Numbered from the stretch's first letter, positions 17,895 through 27,401 are shown. The stretch is 64,000 nucleotides of DNA from Dyella sp. AtDHG13 (GCF_003201105.1 NZ_QICJ01000007.1:124001-188000); one strand, 5' to 3'. Made by a program: numbers and translations. The notes: a model not told the origin generated them from the sequence alone.

Positions 17895-18395
17895 TTAACC
17901 GAGCGCCGCGAGCGCCGCGTCGTAGTTCGGCTCGTTGGCGATCTCGCCGACCATTTCGCTGTGCACGACCTTGTTCTGGCCATCCAGCACCACCACGGCG
18001 CGCGCCGCGAGGCCGGCCAGCGGACCCGACGCGATGGCCACGCCATAGTTCTTGAGGAAGTCGTGGCCGCGCAGGGTGGAGAGCGTGACGACGTTGCTCA
18101 GGCCTTCGGCGCCGCAGAAGCGCGCCTGCGCGAACGGCAGGTCGGCGGAGATGCACAGCACCACGGCGTTATCGAGCTGGCTCGCCTTCTCATTGAAGCG
18201 GCGCACCGAGGTGGCGCAGGTGGGCGTGTCGATGCTGGGGAAAATATTCAGCACCTTGCGCTTGCCGTCAAAGCTGGCGAGCGTCACATCGCTCAGGTCC
18301 TTGCCGACCAGCGAGAAAGCAGGCGCGGCCTCACCCTTGGCGGGGAAATGGCCATCGACCTGGACCGGATTGCCTTTCAGCGTGACTTGGGACAT
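17895..18395 (-). CDS. tpx: Thiol peroxidase
   Basis: Atypical 2-Cys peroxiredoxin reducing lipid and organic hydroperoxides with thioredoxin. 166 residues. The peroxidatic Cys60 lies in [15 protein letters not shown] and the resolving Cys94 in ARFCGAEGL. Cys81 in [13 protein letters not shown] matches the third conserved Cys of E. coli Tpx. Cytoplasmic (no signal). Confidence 0.95.
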   Translation of the reverse strand: MSQVTLKGNPVQVDGHFPAKGEAAPAFSLVGKDLSDVTLASFDGKRKVLNIFPSIDTPTCATSVRRFNEKASQLDNAVVLCISADLPFAQARFCGAEGLSNVVTLSTLRGHDFLKNYGVAIASGPLAGLAARAVVVLDGQNKVVHSEMVGEIANEPNYDAALAALG

Positions 18396-18476
18396 GGGAC
18401 ACCTCGTTGGATGGGGTCCTTAAGTAGACCACGGCGGGCACGGGAAACACGATGGTTCTGCTCGCTATCCGCGCTT

Positions 18477-18511
18477 GATCGTCATTTCCGCGAAAGCGGG
18501 GATGATGATCG
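18477..18511. repeat. Solitary REP-like hairpin
   Basis: Contains GTCATTTCCGCGAAAGCGGG followed by GATGATGATC, a degenerate single copy of the GTCATTCCCGCGAAAGCGGG repeat found as pairs at 33.1 and 38.0 kb. It lies between tpx and the porin gene. Confidence 0.65.
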
Positions 18512-18540
18512 TACAGGGTTGCGAGGCTCTGTTGGCGGAT

Positions 18541-19767
18541 CTATAGCGGCTGCTTACCCACCCACTCCAGCTGCAGCCACAGCTTGGTGTCGTCGCGGCC
18601 ATATCGGTCGGCGCGATAGTCAGCCGCCTTGAGCATGGCGTTCAGTCCCGGCACCAACGCATAGGACAACGAGGCATCCCATTCGCTGCCATAACGCACA
18701 CTGCCGCGCACGGCGCGAAATTCGTGATAGGCGACTACCCAACTGAACTGCCTAGCCAATCCCGACGCCCCCAGCGGCCCGTTGAACGCCGCGTAATAGT
18801 CCTGCAGGCCCGCCGCCGGAGTCACGGCGAACTGGTCGTCCCAGCCATTGAAGGCATGCAGGCTGGCGAGCGGCGTTTGCAGGGCATGGCGGCCATCGCC
18901 GCCCAGGAACTCCCAACCCAGCTTGCCCGTGATGCCCCAGGCCGTCCATGACGGTTCCGCCAGCCAGTAGTTGTTGGCGAAGCGCTGCGGATTGTTGGCA
19001 TAGTCGTACTGGCGTGCGCCTTCCACGCTCCACCCAAAGCCTCCCTCGGCCGCGGGCTTGCCTATCCAGCGCACGCCATAGGTGGCGGTGGAAGCCGTGG
19101 CGACGTCCTTGTCCTTGTGCAGATAGGCGTAACCGACCACCTGCTGCTGTCCGCGGCTCCAGGCACCGTGCAGCAGATGAGTGTTGAGGTCACGATGCCG
19201 GGCCAGCGGGTTGATCGCGTCCGGGCCGGCCACGCGATTCACGCGATCGAGCCAGTCATAGCTGAAAACCCAACGGGCGCCGGCCTTCCACCGCAACGCG
19301 ACGGCATCGAAGGTCTGTTCGAACTGTCGCCACGCAACCGTACCCACCCAGCGCTGGTTATCCAGCGCCACTTCCTGTCGCCCTGCCTTGGCGCTCGCTG
19401 CGTCCCCCTGCCACGCGAGCCAGGCCTGATTGAGCTCGGCGCCCTTGGGATCGGTGATGGATGGGTACTGCGCTTGTCCGTTCGCGCCGCTGTTGTAGTG
19501 ATCGCCGGCACTCGCCGTGCCGGCGCCTTCCACGAAGTAGCTCCAGCCATGACCCACCTCGCTGCGAATACCCAACCTCAGTCGCAGCGTATCGGCGTAA
19601 GCGTGCGGCGCATACGCCGCGCTATCCACCTGCTCGTGGCGCAGGCGGGCATTCCATTCCAGTTGCAGGCCGTTGCCGGAAGCACCGGAGGATTGGGCGA
19701 GCGCCGCAGCGGATGACCCGAACAAGGCCAGCGCGATACCCGCGAAGAAACACGGTACAAATTTCAA
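18541..19767 (-). CDS. Alginate-export family outer-membrane porin
   Basis: A 408-residue outer-membrane protein. Signal peptide MKFVPCFFAGIALALFGSSA and beyond, cleaved near ALAQ. An amphipathic beta-strand series with aromatic girdles includes WNARLRHEQVDSAAY, WSYFVEGAGTA, LAWQGDAASAKAGRQEV and WLQLEWVG. The AGRQEVALDNQRWVGTVAWR region is typical of the alginate_exp (PF13372) family. The real substrate need not be alginate. Its position at the end of the nirK-nirV-sco strand suggests a role in anion or metal passage for nitrite respiration, but this is inference. Confidence 0.78.
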   Translation of the reverse strand: MKFVPCFFAGIALALFGSSAAALAQSSGASGNGLQLEWNARLRHEQVDSAAYAPHAYADTLRLRLGIRSEVGHGWSYFVEGAGTASAGDHYNSGANGQAQYPSITDPKGAELNQAWLAWQGDAASAKAGRQEVALDNQRWVGTVAWRQFEQTFDAVALRWKAGARWVFSYDWLDRVNRVAGPDAINPLARHRDLNTHLLHGAWSRGQQQVVGYAYLHKDKDVATASTATYGVRWIGKPAAEGGFGWSVEGARQYDYANNPQRFANNYWLAEPSWTAWGITGKLGWEFLGGDGRHALQTPLASLHAFNGWDDQFAVTPAAGLQDYYAAFNGPLGASGLARQFSWVVAYHEFRAVRGSVRYGSEWDASLSYALVPGLNAMLKAADYRADRYGRDDTKLWLQLEWVGKQPL

Positions 19768-19800
19768 GAACGACTCCCGCCGAGAACTACCGAGGTGCGC

Positions 19801-20367
19801 TTACTTTTCCGCCAGCGCTTTCCTCACCGCATGCACAAACTCGGCATCCACGCGGCCAATCACGTTCGTGCGGGCCACGATGCGGCCTTCCGCATCGAGC
19901 AGCACCAGTTCGCTGGAATGATTGAAATCGCCATCCGGCAGTTGTCGGTATTGCAGGCCGAGCATTGCCGCGATCTTCCGCGTGTCGTCCACGTCAGCGC
20001 GCGCCAAGGTCCATTGCGCAGGTGAAAGCCCGCGACGCAGCGCGTAGCCGTGCAGCACGCCTGCCGTATCGCGGGCGAGATCGAAGCTCACCAGCAGCAG
20101 GCCGAGCCGGGCATCGTTCTTCTCGGCCGCCGCTTGCGCGGTGATTTTCATGGTGTCGACGATCAGGGGACAGACCATCGTGCACGAGGTGTAGAACATC
20201 GAAACAATCTGCACGTGACCGCGCCGGTCGGCCCAGTGCCAGGCGTGGCCGTCCTGATCCACCAGCGGCGCGTTGAACTGATAGACCGAATCGCCTGGCA
20301 GCGCGTTGCCGCCGAACGCTCCGCTTGCGAAGACCAGCAGCAGAAGACACAGAAACCATCGCTTCAT
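19801..20367 (-). CDS. SCO1/SenC family copper chaperone
   Basis: Periplasmic thioredoxin-fold copper protein, 188 residues with a signal peptide. The copper ligands are visible: CxxxC in FYTSCTMVCPLIVD and a distal His in DGDFNHSSELVLLD. SCO proteins load the CuA site of cytochrome oxidase or other cupredoxin centres. Here it is 9 nt from the nirV-like gene and part of the nirK operon, so delivery of copper to NirK is the likely job. Lies 33 nt upstream of the porin. Confidence 0.9.
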   Translation of the reverse strand: MKRWFLCLLLLVFASGAFGGNALPGDSVYQFNAPLVDQDGHAWHWADRRGHVQIVSMFYTSCTMVCPLIVDTMKITAQAAAEKNDARLGLLLVSFDLARDTAGVLHGYALRRGLSPAQWTLARADVDDTRKIAAMLGLQYRQLPDGDFNHSSELVLLDAEGRIVARTNVIGRVDAEFVHAVRKALAEK

Positions 20368-20376
20368 GTTGATTCC

Positions 20377-21135
20377 TCAGAGTGAACGGACGCAGCGGAA
20401 GCCCAGGTTTCGCGTGGTATCCGATGCCTTCAGCGCGGACAGCATCGCGACGCGCATCAACGTCGCGTAGTTTTCCTTCTGCTGCAGGGTGAGCGCGGCG
20501 GCACCGCAGAACCGGGCCTTGTCGGCGCCGTTCTGCTCGCGGCTGTCCGCGCTCACCAGCAGCGCATTGAAATCGTCCACCCATTCCCACACGAGACCAT
20601 TGAGGTCACGTAGGCCATATACGTTGGCCGCACCACCGACCGGGGCCAACGGCGCAGACGACGGCCGCCCGTACCAATCCAGCACGCTCTGGCGCCAGGC
20701 GGGGTCGGCGCGTGCATCCGTGCGATGCGCATCGGCGGCGGCCGCGACTTCCCACTCGTACCACGTCGGAAGCCTCGCGTCCTCGCCCTCGCAGTAGGCG
20801 CGGGCGGCAAACCAGCTCACTTCCGTCACCGGTTGATCGGCGAGCACCGCATCGCCCAGCGACAAGGCGCCTGCCCAATGCGAGAGATAGGCGCCATCCG
20901 CGAATAAAGCAGGAACCTGATCCTTGCTCCATGCCGTATGCGTCCGCACGAAGGCGAGGTACTCCGCGTTCGTCACCGGCTCCGCGCGCATGGCGAACGG
21001 CGCGATGCGCGCGGGTGCGTTCTGCCCGTCCGCCGGCAACACGCTGTTGAACGTCCCGCCGGGCAGCGGCACATAGTCCGCCGCCATCGCGGCGACGCCA
21101 CCCAGCATGGCACCAAGAAATACCGCGAAGCGCAC
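20377..21135 (-). CDS. nirV: NirV-like protein of the formylglycine-generating-enzyme fold
   Basis: A 252-residue secreted protein (signal MRFAVFLGAMLGGVAAMAA) with the SUMF1/FGE-sulfatase fold: VPLPGGTFNSVLP, PVTNAEYLAFVRTH, DQPVTEVSWFAARAYCEGED, LPTWYEWEVAAAA, NVYGLRDLNGLVWEWVDDF and NLGFRCVRSL. Such proteins next to nirK are called NirV. The two catalytic cysteines of true FGE (YCYRYRC segment) are replaced (YATLMRV), so formylglycine synthesis is unlikely. A role in NirK maturation or binding is inferred from context. It ends 10 nt before nirK's downstream partners, in the same operon. Confidence 0.85.
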   Translation of the reverse strand: MRFAVFLGAMLGGVAAMAADYVPLPGGTFNSVLPADGQNAPARIAPFAMRAEPVTNAEYLAFVRTHTAWSKDQVPALFADGAYLSHWAGALSLGDAVLADQPVTEVSWFAARAYCEGEDARLPTWYEWEVAAAADAHRTDARADPAWRQSVLDWYGRPSSAPLAPVGGAANVYGLRDLNGLVWEWVDDFNALLVSADSREQNGADKARFCGAAALTLQQKENYATLMRVAMLSALKASDTTRNLGFRCVRSL

Positions 21136-21145
21136 GCGAGCGACC

Positions 21146-22654
21146 TCAGTGCGCTTCGCCGCCAGCCGCCGCGGGCTGCGCGCGAACCTTGCCCACCTCT
21201 TCCTTGCTCACCTGCCCGCCGGGATTGCCCCAGCTGTTGAGCACATAGGTCAGGATGTTAGCCACCTCGTCATCCGTGAGTTGTGCCATCGGCGGCATCA
21301 CGGAGTTGTAGTCCTTGCCGTTGACGGTGATCGCGCCCGTGAGCCCATGCAGCGGAATGGAAATGAGCTTCTCCTTGGCGAGCTTCGCCAGATAGTCCGA
21401 CTTGGCCAGCGGCGGAAACACGCCTGCCATGCCTTCGCCGCTGCCCTGGTGACAGACCGAACACGTGCCCTCGAACAACTGCTGGCCGGCCTTGACCTGT
21501 TCCTCCTTGCTCAGCGTGCCGCTGGCGTTGGCCTTCGCCGCCACGGCGACCGCGTGGAGGTTGTCGCCCGCGCGGTCGCCCAGATATACGGAGTCCACTT
21601 CCTTGCCGGAATAGATGGCCTTATTGGTCGGTCCCTCCACTTTCAGCATGCCCAGCGCGCCCTTGTTGAAGGCGCGGAAGATCGAATGATCCACCAGCAC
21701 GTAAGTGCCCGGCACGTCCACACGGAACTCGGCCATCATGGCGCCACCGGCGGGAATGAGCGTGGTCTGCACGTTTTCCTGCGCGTGCGTGCCGCCCTCG
21801 TAATAGACCTTGTCGAAGATCTCACCGATGACGTGGAAGCTCGACACCAGGTTCGGTCCGCCATTGCCCACGAACAGGCGCACCGTTTCACCCACCTTCG
21901 CACTCAGCGCATGATCGCCGGTCAACGCGCCTTCTCGTCCGTTGAACAACACATACGTCGGGCGCTCTGCGATGGCCGCATCCATGTCGAACGGTTGATG
22001 GCCTTTCTCGCGGTACTTGCCCGTGGTGTAGAAGTCGCCCTGCATCACGTAGTACTCGTGATCCACGGTGGACAAGCCTTCAGGCGGCTCGATCAGGATC
22101 AAGCCGTACATGCCGTTGGCCACGTGCATGCCCACCGGCGCGGTCGCGCAGTGATAGACGTAGAGTCCCGCGTTGAGCGCCTTGAACGTGAACTGCGATT
22201 CGTGCCCCGGCGCGGTGAAACTGGATGCCGCGCCGCCGCCCGGTCCGGTGACGCCGTGCAGGTCGATGTTGTGCGGCATCTTGTTGTCGGGTGCGTTCTT
22301 CAGATGGAACTCCACCGTGTCGCCCTGGCGCACGCGGATGAAACTGCCAGGCACGGTGCCGCCAAACGTCCAGTACGTGTAGGTGACGCCTTCGGATATC
22401 GGCATCTCCTTCTCGATGACTTCCAGCTCCACGATCACCTTGGCGGGATAGTTGCGATGGATCGGCGGCGGCACGTGGGGAGGAACGCCCAGCAGCGCAT
22501 GGATGGGCTCGCCTTGCGGCGGCCCTAGATCACCGGGCACCGCTGCGCCATTCGCTGCGACTGCGGGCGCCGCAGCGGCCTTGCCGTCAGCGGCGATGAG
22601 GTTGACGGGCAACAGGCCCGCGGCCAGAAGCACGAGAGGTATCAGACGCGACAT
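21146..22654 (-). CDS. nirK: Copper nitrite reductase with C-terminal cytochrome c domain
   Basis: Periplasmic enzyme reducing nitrite to nitric oxide. 502 residues: signal peptide, two cupredoxin domains (about 70-340) and a fused cytochrome c (about 385-480). Type 1 Cu ligands are His128, Cys169, His177 and Met182 ([25 protein letters not shown]). Type 2 ligands are His133, His168 and His323 (LVDHSIF). Catalytic Asp131 and His274 are present. The heme motif CSVCH is at 398-402, with a distal Met in NSVMPPM. The three-domain layout resembles Ralstonia-type NirK, in which the heme domain feeds electrons to copper. First gene of a nirK-nirV-sco operon. Confidence 0.96.
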   Translation of the reverse strand: MSRLIPLVLLAAGLLPVNLIAADGKAAAAPAVAANGAAVPGDLGPPQGEPIHALLGVPPHVPPPIHRNYPAKVIVELEVIEKEMPISEGVTYTYWTFGGTVPGSFIRVRQGDTVEFHLKNAPDNKMPHNIDLHGVTGPGGGAASSFTAPGHESQFTFKALNAGLYVYHCATAPVGMHVANGMYGLILIEPPEGLSTVDHEYYVMQGDFYTTGKYREKGHQPFDMDAAIAERPTYVLFNGREGALTGDHALSAKVGETVRLFVGNGGPNLVSSFHVIGEIFDKVYYEGGTHAQENVQTTLIPAGGAMMAEFRVDVPGTYVLVDHSIFRAFNKGALGMLKVEGPTNKAIYSGKEVDSVYLGDRAGDNLHAVAVAAKANASGTLSKEEQVKAGQQLFEGTCSVCHQGSGEGMAGVFPPLAKSDYLAKLAKEKLISIPLHGLTGAITVNGKDYNSVMPPMAQLTDDEVANILTYVLNSWGNPGGQVSKEEVGKVRAQPAAAGGEAH

Positions 22655-22707
22655 GTAACGCTCCCTGGATTTACCTCGACAGACTAGGGAGCACGTGGAT
22701 TTCGGGT

Positions 22708-22721
22708 TTGACGAAAGTCAG
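22708..22721 (-). promoter_or_regulatory. Candidate FNR/Anr-type box upstream of nirK
   Basis: TTGACGAAAGTCAG is a near-palindrome with the TTGAN-N4-NTCAA spacing of FNR/Anr/Dnr sites. Three bases differ from the FNR consensus half-sites. Its centre lies about 60 nt upstream of the nirK start codon, a plausible activator position. Inferred from pattern and context only. Confidence 0.45.
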
Positions 22722-22762
22722 TCTGGAAGACGTTGCACGGCCGCTGCGTCAATGCGCCACGA

Positions 22763-23529
22763 TCAGGGAGACGCGCGTCCACCCGCTTGCGCGCGCAGCG
22801 AGACGTCATCGCGCAGGATCACCGCACGACCGTCGATCTCGATGATGCCCTGGCTGCGCAAGCGCCCCAGCGCGCGGGTCACGGTTTCCGGTGCGAGCCG
22901 CAGATAGTTGGCGATGTCGCTGCGTGACATGCTCAGGCGAAAGTGCGTGCCGGAAAATCCGCGCGCCGCGTAACGCTCCCCAAGGTCAATCAGAAAAGCG
23001 GCGACGCGCTCGTCCGCCGAATGATCCGCCGCCAGCTGCGCGGCGGTGCCCAGTTCCTTGCTGAGTAGTCGGAACAGGTGGTACTGCAAGGCAGGCAGCG
23101 TGTCGCCAGCGCACTCATGGCGGGGAACGAGAACCGGCAGAACTGGGTCGATTCGAGCGCCACGGCATCGCACGGAAGCCGGTCGGGATAAATGCCATTG
23201 AGCCCCACCACTTCGCCCGGCAGATGGAAGCCAAGCACCTGCTCGCGGCCATCGGCATCGAATGCGCAGGTCTTCACCATGCCCGACCGCACCGCATAAA
23301 TCGCGCGAAAAGGATCGCCCATGCGGAACGCATACGCACCTGCGCGAAGAGGGCCCACGTGCTCAACCAGGCAATGCAGCTGGGCAAGCTCCGCCTTGCC
23401 ATAGCCCACGGAAAGACAGGTCTGGGAGAACGCGCAGGCACTGCAGAAGCGCAGGCTGTCGCCATCGTCCGGCAGACACACCGCCGCAGCGGCCCCGTTC
23501 ATGGCCTGAAGATCATTACCGTCGATCAT
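22763..23529 (-). pseudogene. FNR/Anr-type oxygen-responsive regulator, frameshifted
   Basis: Two overlapping reading frames together encode one Crp/Fnr protein. The first gives the N-terminus with FNR-like cysteines (FCSACAFSQTC and a fourth Cys in STQFCRF) and the cyclic-nucleotide-like beta roll (to FPAMSALATR). The second continues with LPALQYHLFRLLSKELGTA, a long dimer helix, and the HTH RSDIANYLRLAPETVTR. The break is at about 23099, where a one-base loss explains the shift: 767 bases would be 768 if intact. Four cysteines suggest a 4Fe-4S oxygen sensor. It should control nirK and hemN. Sequencing error is an alternative to true inactivation. Start codon uncertain (23529 or 23502). Confidence 0.82.
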
Positions 23530-23540
23530 GCGCGTCGTCG

Positions 23541-24941
23541 TCAGATCGTGCGTGAATAGCGCGGCGTGTCCGGTGATGTGCCCAGATAGGCGTCGAAGCA
23601 CATGGCGACGTTGCGCAGCAGGAGCCGCCCGCGTGGTGTGACACGGATGCTGGCTTCATCCAGCTCAACCAGGCCATCGTCCACGCATGCACCCAGGCGC
23701 TTCAGCTCCGGTGCGAAGGCGTCCTCGAATCGGAACCCGTTGTCTTCCTCGAAACGCGCCATGTCGATCAACCCGTGGCACATCAGCTCGCCGATCACTG
23801 CACGGCGCAGTCGATCGTCATCGCTCAGGCATAAGCCGCGACTTACTGGAAGTCGGCCCGCGGCCAAGGCAGCCTCGTAGCCGGCGAGGTCGCGTGCGTT
23901 CTGGCTATAGGTATCGCCGACGCGGCTGATGGCGCTGACGCCCAGGCCGACGATGTCGCAATCGCCATGGGTGGAGTAACCCTGGAAATTGCGCTGCAAC
24001 GTGCCCGCCCGTTGCGCACGGACCAGCTCGTCATCGGCGCGCGCGAAATGGTCCATGCCCACGTAGACGTAGCCGGCCTCGCACAAGGCGCGGAAGGCAG
24101 CGCCGAACAAAGCCAGGCGCGCGGCGGCATCCGGCAGCTCGCCCCCGTTGATCTGCCGCTGCGCCTTGAACAGGTGTGGCAGATGCGCGTAGCCGTAAAC
24201 GGCCACGCGGTCGGGCGCCAACGCGATGACCTGTTCCAGCGTGCGCTGGAATCCCTCCAGTGTTTGGCGCGGCAGGCCATAGATCAGGTCCACGCTCACC
24301 GAGCCGTAACCGGCATCGCGTGCCGCGTCGATCACAGCGCGCGTCTGCGCCACGCTCTGGATGCGGTTGACGGCGGCCTGCACCGCGGGATCGAAATCCT
24401 GAATGCCTACCGACAGTCGGTTGAAACCCAGCGCCGCGATATCGCGCACATAGCGCGCATCCGCATACCGCGGATCGATCTCGATGCCGTACTCTCGAAC
24501 GCCATCGCGGCGATACGAGAAATGCCCTTCGAGAGCAGCCACCAGCCGTGCCATGCGCGGCGCATCGAGAAAGTTGGGCGTACCGCCGCCCAGATGGAGT
24601 TGCAGCAGCGGGCGATCGCGGTCGAACAAGGATCCCGTCAGCGCGATCTCCCTCCGCAGCACGTCGAGATAGTGATCGGCGCGGTTGACGTCCCGCGTGA
24701 TGACGCGCGTGCAGCCGCAGTAGAAGCACGGGCTGAAGCAATACGGCACATGCACATAGAGCGACAGAGGCCGGGGCGCGGCCGCCTCGTTGGAAGCCGT
24801 CGCCGCCGCGCGGAAGGCGGCCTCGTCAAAGCCCGCATGGAACTGCGGTGCCGTCGGGTAGCTCGTATAGCGTGGACCGGGCACATCGTAACGGGCAACG
24901 AGTGCGGGATCGAATTCCGGAACGATGGTGTTCGTACGCAT
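23541..24941 (-). CDS. hemN: Oxygen-independent coproporphyrinogen III oxidase
   Basis: Radical-SAM enzyme converting coproporphyrinogen III to protoporphyrinogen IX for anaerobic heme synthesis. 466 residues from ATG 24941, slightly above the usual 457. The 4Fe-4S motif is in YCFSPCFYCGC (CxxxCxxC). Other features: YTSYPTAPQFH near the N-terminus, HLGGGTPNFLD and VSVDLIYGLPRQT. It supports heme for the NirK cytochrome domain and anaerobic cytochromes. Pairing with an FNR gene is common in proteobacteria. Confidence 0.95.
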   Translation of the reverse strand: MRTNTIVPEFDPALVARYDVPGPRYTSYPTAPQFHAGFDEAAFRAAATASNEAAAPRPLSLYVHVPYCFSPCFYCGCTRVITRDVNRADHYLDVLRREIALTGSLFDRDRPLLQLHLGGGTPNFLDAPRMARLVAALEGHFSYRRDGVREYGIEIDPRYADARYVRDIAALGFNRLSVGIQDFDPAVQAAVNRIQSVAQTRAVIDAARDAGYGSVSVDLIYGLPRQTLEGFQRTLEQVIALAPDRVAVYGYAHLPHLFKAQRQINGGELPDAAARLALFGAAFRALCEAGYVYVGMDHFARADDELVRAQRAGTLQRNFQGYSTHGDCDIVGLGVSAISRVGDTYSQNARDLAGYEAALAAGRLPVSRGLCLSDDDRLRRAVIGELMCHGLIDMARFEEDNGFRFEDAFAPELKRLGACVDDGLVELDEASIRVTPRGRLLLRNVAMCFDAYLGTSPDTPRYSRTI

Positions 24942-25009
24942 GCGCGGAGTATCGCCGCGGCATCGAACTACAAGCCTGATGCCCGTCAAAGCCCTGCGAC
25001 AATCCGCTT

Positions 25010-25045
25010 GAAACCGTGGGCCGGCTCGACCATGCCCACGGTTTC
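25010..25045 (-). terminator. Inverted repeat after fahA
   Basis: A 12-bp perfect stem GAAACCGTGGGC/GCCCACGGTTTC with a 12-nt loop, 11 nt beyond the fahA stop. It lacks a T-tract, so it may be a weak or Rho-assisted terminator. Confidence 0.5.
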
Positions 25046-25056
25046 AGCGAAGCGGC

Positions 25057-26043
25057 TTACTTCTTGAGCGGCGCGATGGTCTGCTCGATGGCGCCGAAAA
25101 TGGATGCGCCCGAGGCATCGGTGACGTCGATGCGCAGGCTGTTGCCGAACGACAGGAACGGCGTGGACGGCTTGCCGTCGCGCAGCGTTTCCACCGTGCG
25201 CTGCTCCGCCAGGCACGAGGCGCCCTTGCTGGTGTCCTCGTTGGCGATGGTGCCCGAACCGACGATAGTACCCGCCGTCAGCGGACGCGACTTGGCGGCG
25301 TGCGCCACCAGCTGCGCGAAGTTGAACTGCATGTCCACGCCGCATTCCGCTTCGCCGAACCACTGGCCATTGAGCCAGGTACGCATCGGCAGGTGCAGCT
25401 TTTCGTCCTTCCATGCGTCGCCCAGCTCGTCTGGCGTCACGAATACCGGCGACAGCGCGGAACGCGGCTTGGACTGCAGAAAGCCGAAACCCTTGGCGAG
25501 CTCGCCCGGGATCAGGTTGCGCAACGACACGTCGTTGACCAGGCCGATCAGCTGGATATGCCCGGCTGCCTGCGCTGGCGTCACCGCCATCGGCACGTCG
25601 TCGGTGATCACCACCACTTCGGCTTCCAGGTCGATGCCGTAGTCCTCGCTCGGCACCACCACCGGATCGCGCGGACCGAGGAAGCCGGCGCTGGTCGCCT
25701 GGTACATCAGCGGATCGACGTAGAAGGATTCCGGCACTTCGGCACCACGCGCGCGACGCACGCGTTCGACGTGCGGCAGGTAGGCGCTGCCGTCGACGAA
25801 CTCATAGGCACGCGGCAGCGGCGCCGCCAGCGCAGCCATGTCGAGCGCGAACGCGCCCTTGGCGTTGCCGGCGTTCAGTTCCTCGTACAGCGCATTGAGG
25901 CGCGGCGCGGCGCTCGACCAGTCGTCCAGCGCCGCCTGCAGCGTCGGCGCAATGCCGGTGGCCTTGACGGCCTGCGTCAGCGCGCGGTTGACGACGATCA
26001 GGGTGCCATCGCGACCGCCTTCCTTCAGTGAACCCAGTTTCAT
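25057..26043 (-). CDS. fahA: Fumarylacetoacetate hydrolase family protein
   Basis: Likely the last step of tyrosine catabolism, hydrolysing fumarylacetoacetate to fumarate and acetoacetate. 328 residues. The FAH C-terminal fold shows metal-binding acids in EDYGIDLEAEVVVITDD, LVNDVSLRN, and GTIVGSGTIANEDTSKG near the active site. ATG 26043 is chosen because the protein begins MKLGSLKEGGRDGTL, the usual family start; the longer open frame runs back through hmgA and is not coding. It follows hmgA by 59 nt in the same direction. Confidence 0.9.
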   Translation of the reverse strand: MKLGSLKEGGRDGTLIVVNRALTQAVKATGIAPTLQAALDDWSSAAPRLNALYEELNAGNAKGAFALDMAALAAPLPRAYEFVDGSAYLPHVERVRRARGAEVPESFYVDPLMYQATSAGFLGPRDPVVVPSEDYGIDLEAEVVVITDDVPMAVTPAQAAGHIQLIGLVNDVSLRNLIPGELAKGFGFLQSKPRSALSPVFVTPDELGDAWKDEKLHLPMRTWLNGQWFGEAECGVDMQFNFAQLVAHAAKSRPLTAGTIVGSGTIANEDTSKGASCLAEQRTVETLRDGKPSTPFLSFGNSLRIDVTDASGASIFGAIEQTIAPLKK

Positions 26044-26102
26044 GCTTTGCTCCGTCGACCGTGCCGCGCACAGTCTGCCATCGTGTGTTGATCGTTGGGC
26101 GC

Positions 26103-27401
26103 TTACTTGCCCGTGAAATGCTTGCGGATGCCCTGCCAGCACTCGTAGTAGTTGCCCTGCAGCTCGGGCGAGGCCAGCGCCTGCCTGGTGGGATGGATCA
26201 CGCGGCGCGTCTCGAACATGAAGGCCATCGTGCCGGTGATGACGTCCGGCTGCGACAGGTCGCGCGTGGACGCCTTCTCGTAGGTCGCGGCATCCGGCCC
26301 GTGGCCGCTCATGCAGTTGTGCAGCGAGGCGCCGCCCGGCGAGAAGCCTTCGGCCTTGGCGTCGTATTCGCCGGTGATCAGCCCCATGAACTCGCTCGCG
26401 ATGTTGCGGTGGAACCACGGCGGGCGGAACGTGTGCTGCGCCACCAGCCAGCGCGGCGGGAAGATCACGAAATCCATGTTGCTCACGCCATCGGTATCGC
26501 TCGGCGAATGCAGCACGAGGAAGATGCTCGGGTCGGGATGATCGAAGCTGATCGAGCCAATGGTGTTGAAGCGGCGCAGGTCGTACTTGTACGGCGCGTA
26601 GTTGCCATGCCAGCCCACCACGTCCAGCGGCGAGTGATCGATGCGGGCGCGCCACAGGTTGCCCTGGAACTTGGCGACGAGCTCGAACGCGCCTTCCACG
26701 TCCTCGTAGGCGGCCACGGGCGTGAGGAAATCGCGCGGATTGGCCAGGCCGTTGCTGCCGATGGGGCCGAGGTCCGGCAGGCGCAGCAACCCGCCGAAGT
26801 TCTCTGCGATATAGCCGCGGGCGGTATCATCGAGCAGCTCCACGCGGAAGCGCACGCCGCGCGGAATCACCGCGATCTCCAGCGGCTCCAGCTCGATGAT
26901 GCCCATCTCGGTGAACAGCTTCAGGCGCCCCCGCTGCGGCACGATCAGCAGCTCCGCGTCGGCGTTGTAGAAGAAGCGGCCCTGCATCGAACGGTTGGCG
27001 GCATAGACGTGGATGCCCACGCCCGTCTGGTCCGCCGCGCTGCCATTGCCGGCCACGGTGAACAGGCCATCGATGAAGTCGGTGGGTTCGGCCGGCAGCG
27101 GGAACGGGCTCCAGCGCAACTGGTTGGGGCTGGCCGGCACTTCGTTGAAGCGGTTGTGGAAGCGGCCGTCGGGCATCGCCTCGAACGGATGGTGCATGGC
27201 GGCCGGGCGGATGCGGTACAGCCAGCTGCGACGGTTGCTGTGGCGCGGCGCGGTGAACGCGGAGCCGGAAATCTGTTCGGCATAAAGCCCGCGTGCCACC
27301 TGCTGTGGCGAGTTCTGCCCTTCGGGCAGCACGCCGGGCAAGGCCTCGGTGGCGAATTCGTTGGCGAAACCGGTCTGGTACTGCTGCTTGCTGGCTGACA
27401 T
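26103..27401 (-). CDS. hmgA: Homogentisate 1,2-dioxygenase
   Basis: Iron(II) ring-cleaving enzyme turning homogentisate into maleylacetoacetate. 432 residues, family-typical. Landmarks: [16 protein letters not shown] at the N-terminus, [42 protein letters not shown], and the C-terminal region around [15 protein letters not shown]. Operon hmgA-fahA. Its product is handled by MaiA (4.5 kb). Confidence 0.97.
   Translation of the reverse strand: MSASKQQYQTGFANEFATEALPGVLPEGQNSPQQVARGLYAEQISGSAFTAPRHSNRRSWLYRIRPAAMHHPFEAMPDGRFHNRFNEVPASPNQLRWSPFPLPAEPTDFIDGLFTVAGNGSAADQTGVGIHVYAANRSMQGRFFYNADAELLIVPQRGRLKLFTEMGIIELEPLEIAVIPRGVRFRVELLDDTARGYIAENFGGLLRLPDLGPIGSNGLANPRDFLTPVAAYEDVEGAFELVAKFQGNLWRARIDHSPLDVVGWHGNYAPYKYDLRRFNTIGSISFDHPDPSIFLVLHSPSDTDGVSNMDFVIFPPRWLVAQHTFRPPWFHRNIASEFMGLITGEYDAKAEGFSPGGASLHNCMSGHGPDAATYEKASTRDLSQPDVITGTMAFMFETRRVIHPTRQALASPELQGNYYECWQGIRKHFTGK

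Noticed and set aside
25057-26655. 532-codon version of the fahA frame
   Set aside because: The extra N-terminus lies within hmgA in another frame; the family-typical start is ATG 26043.
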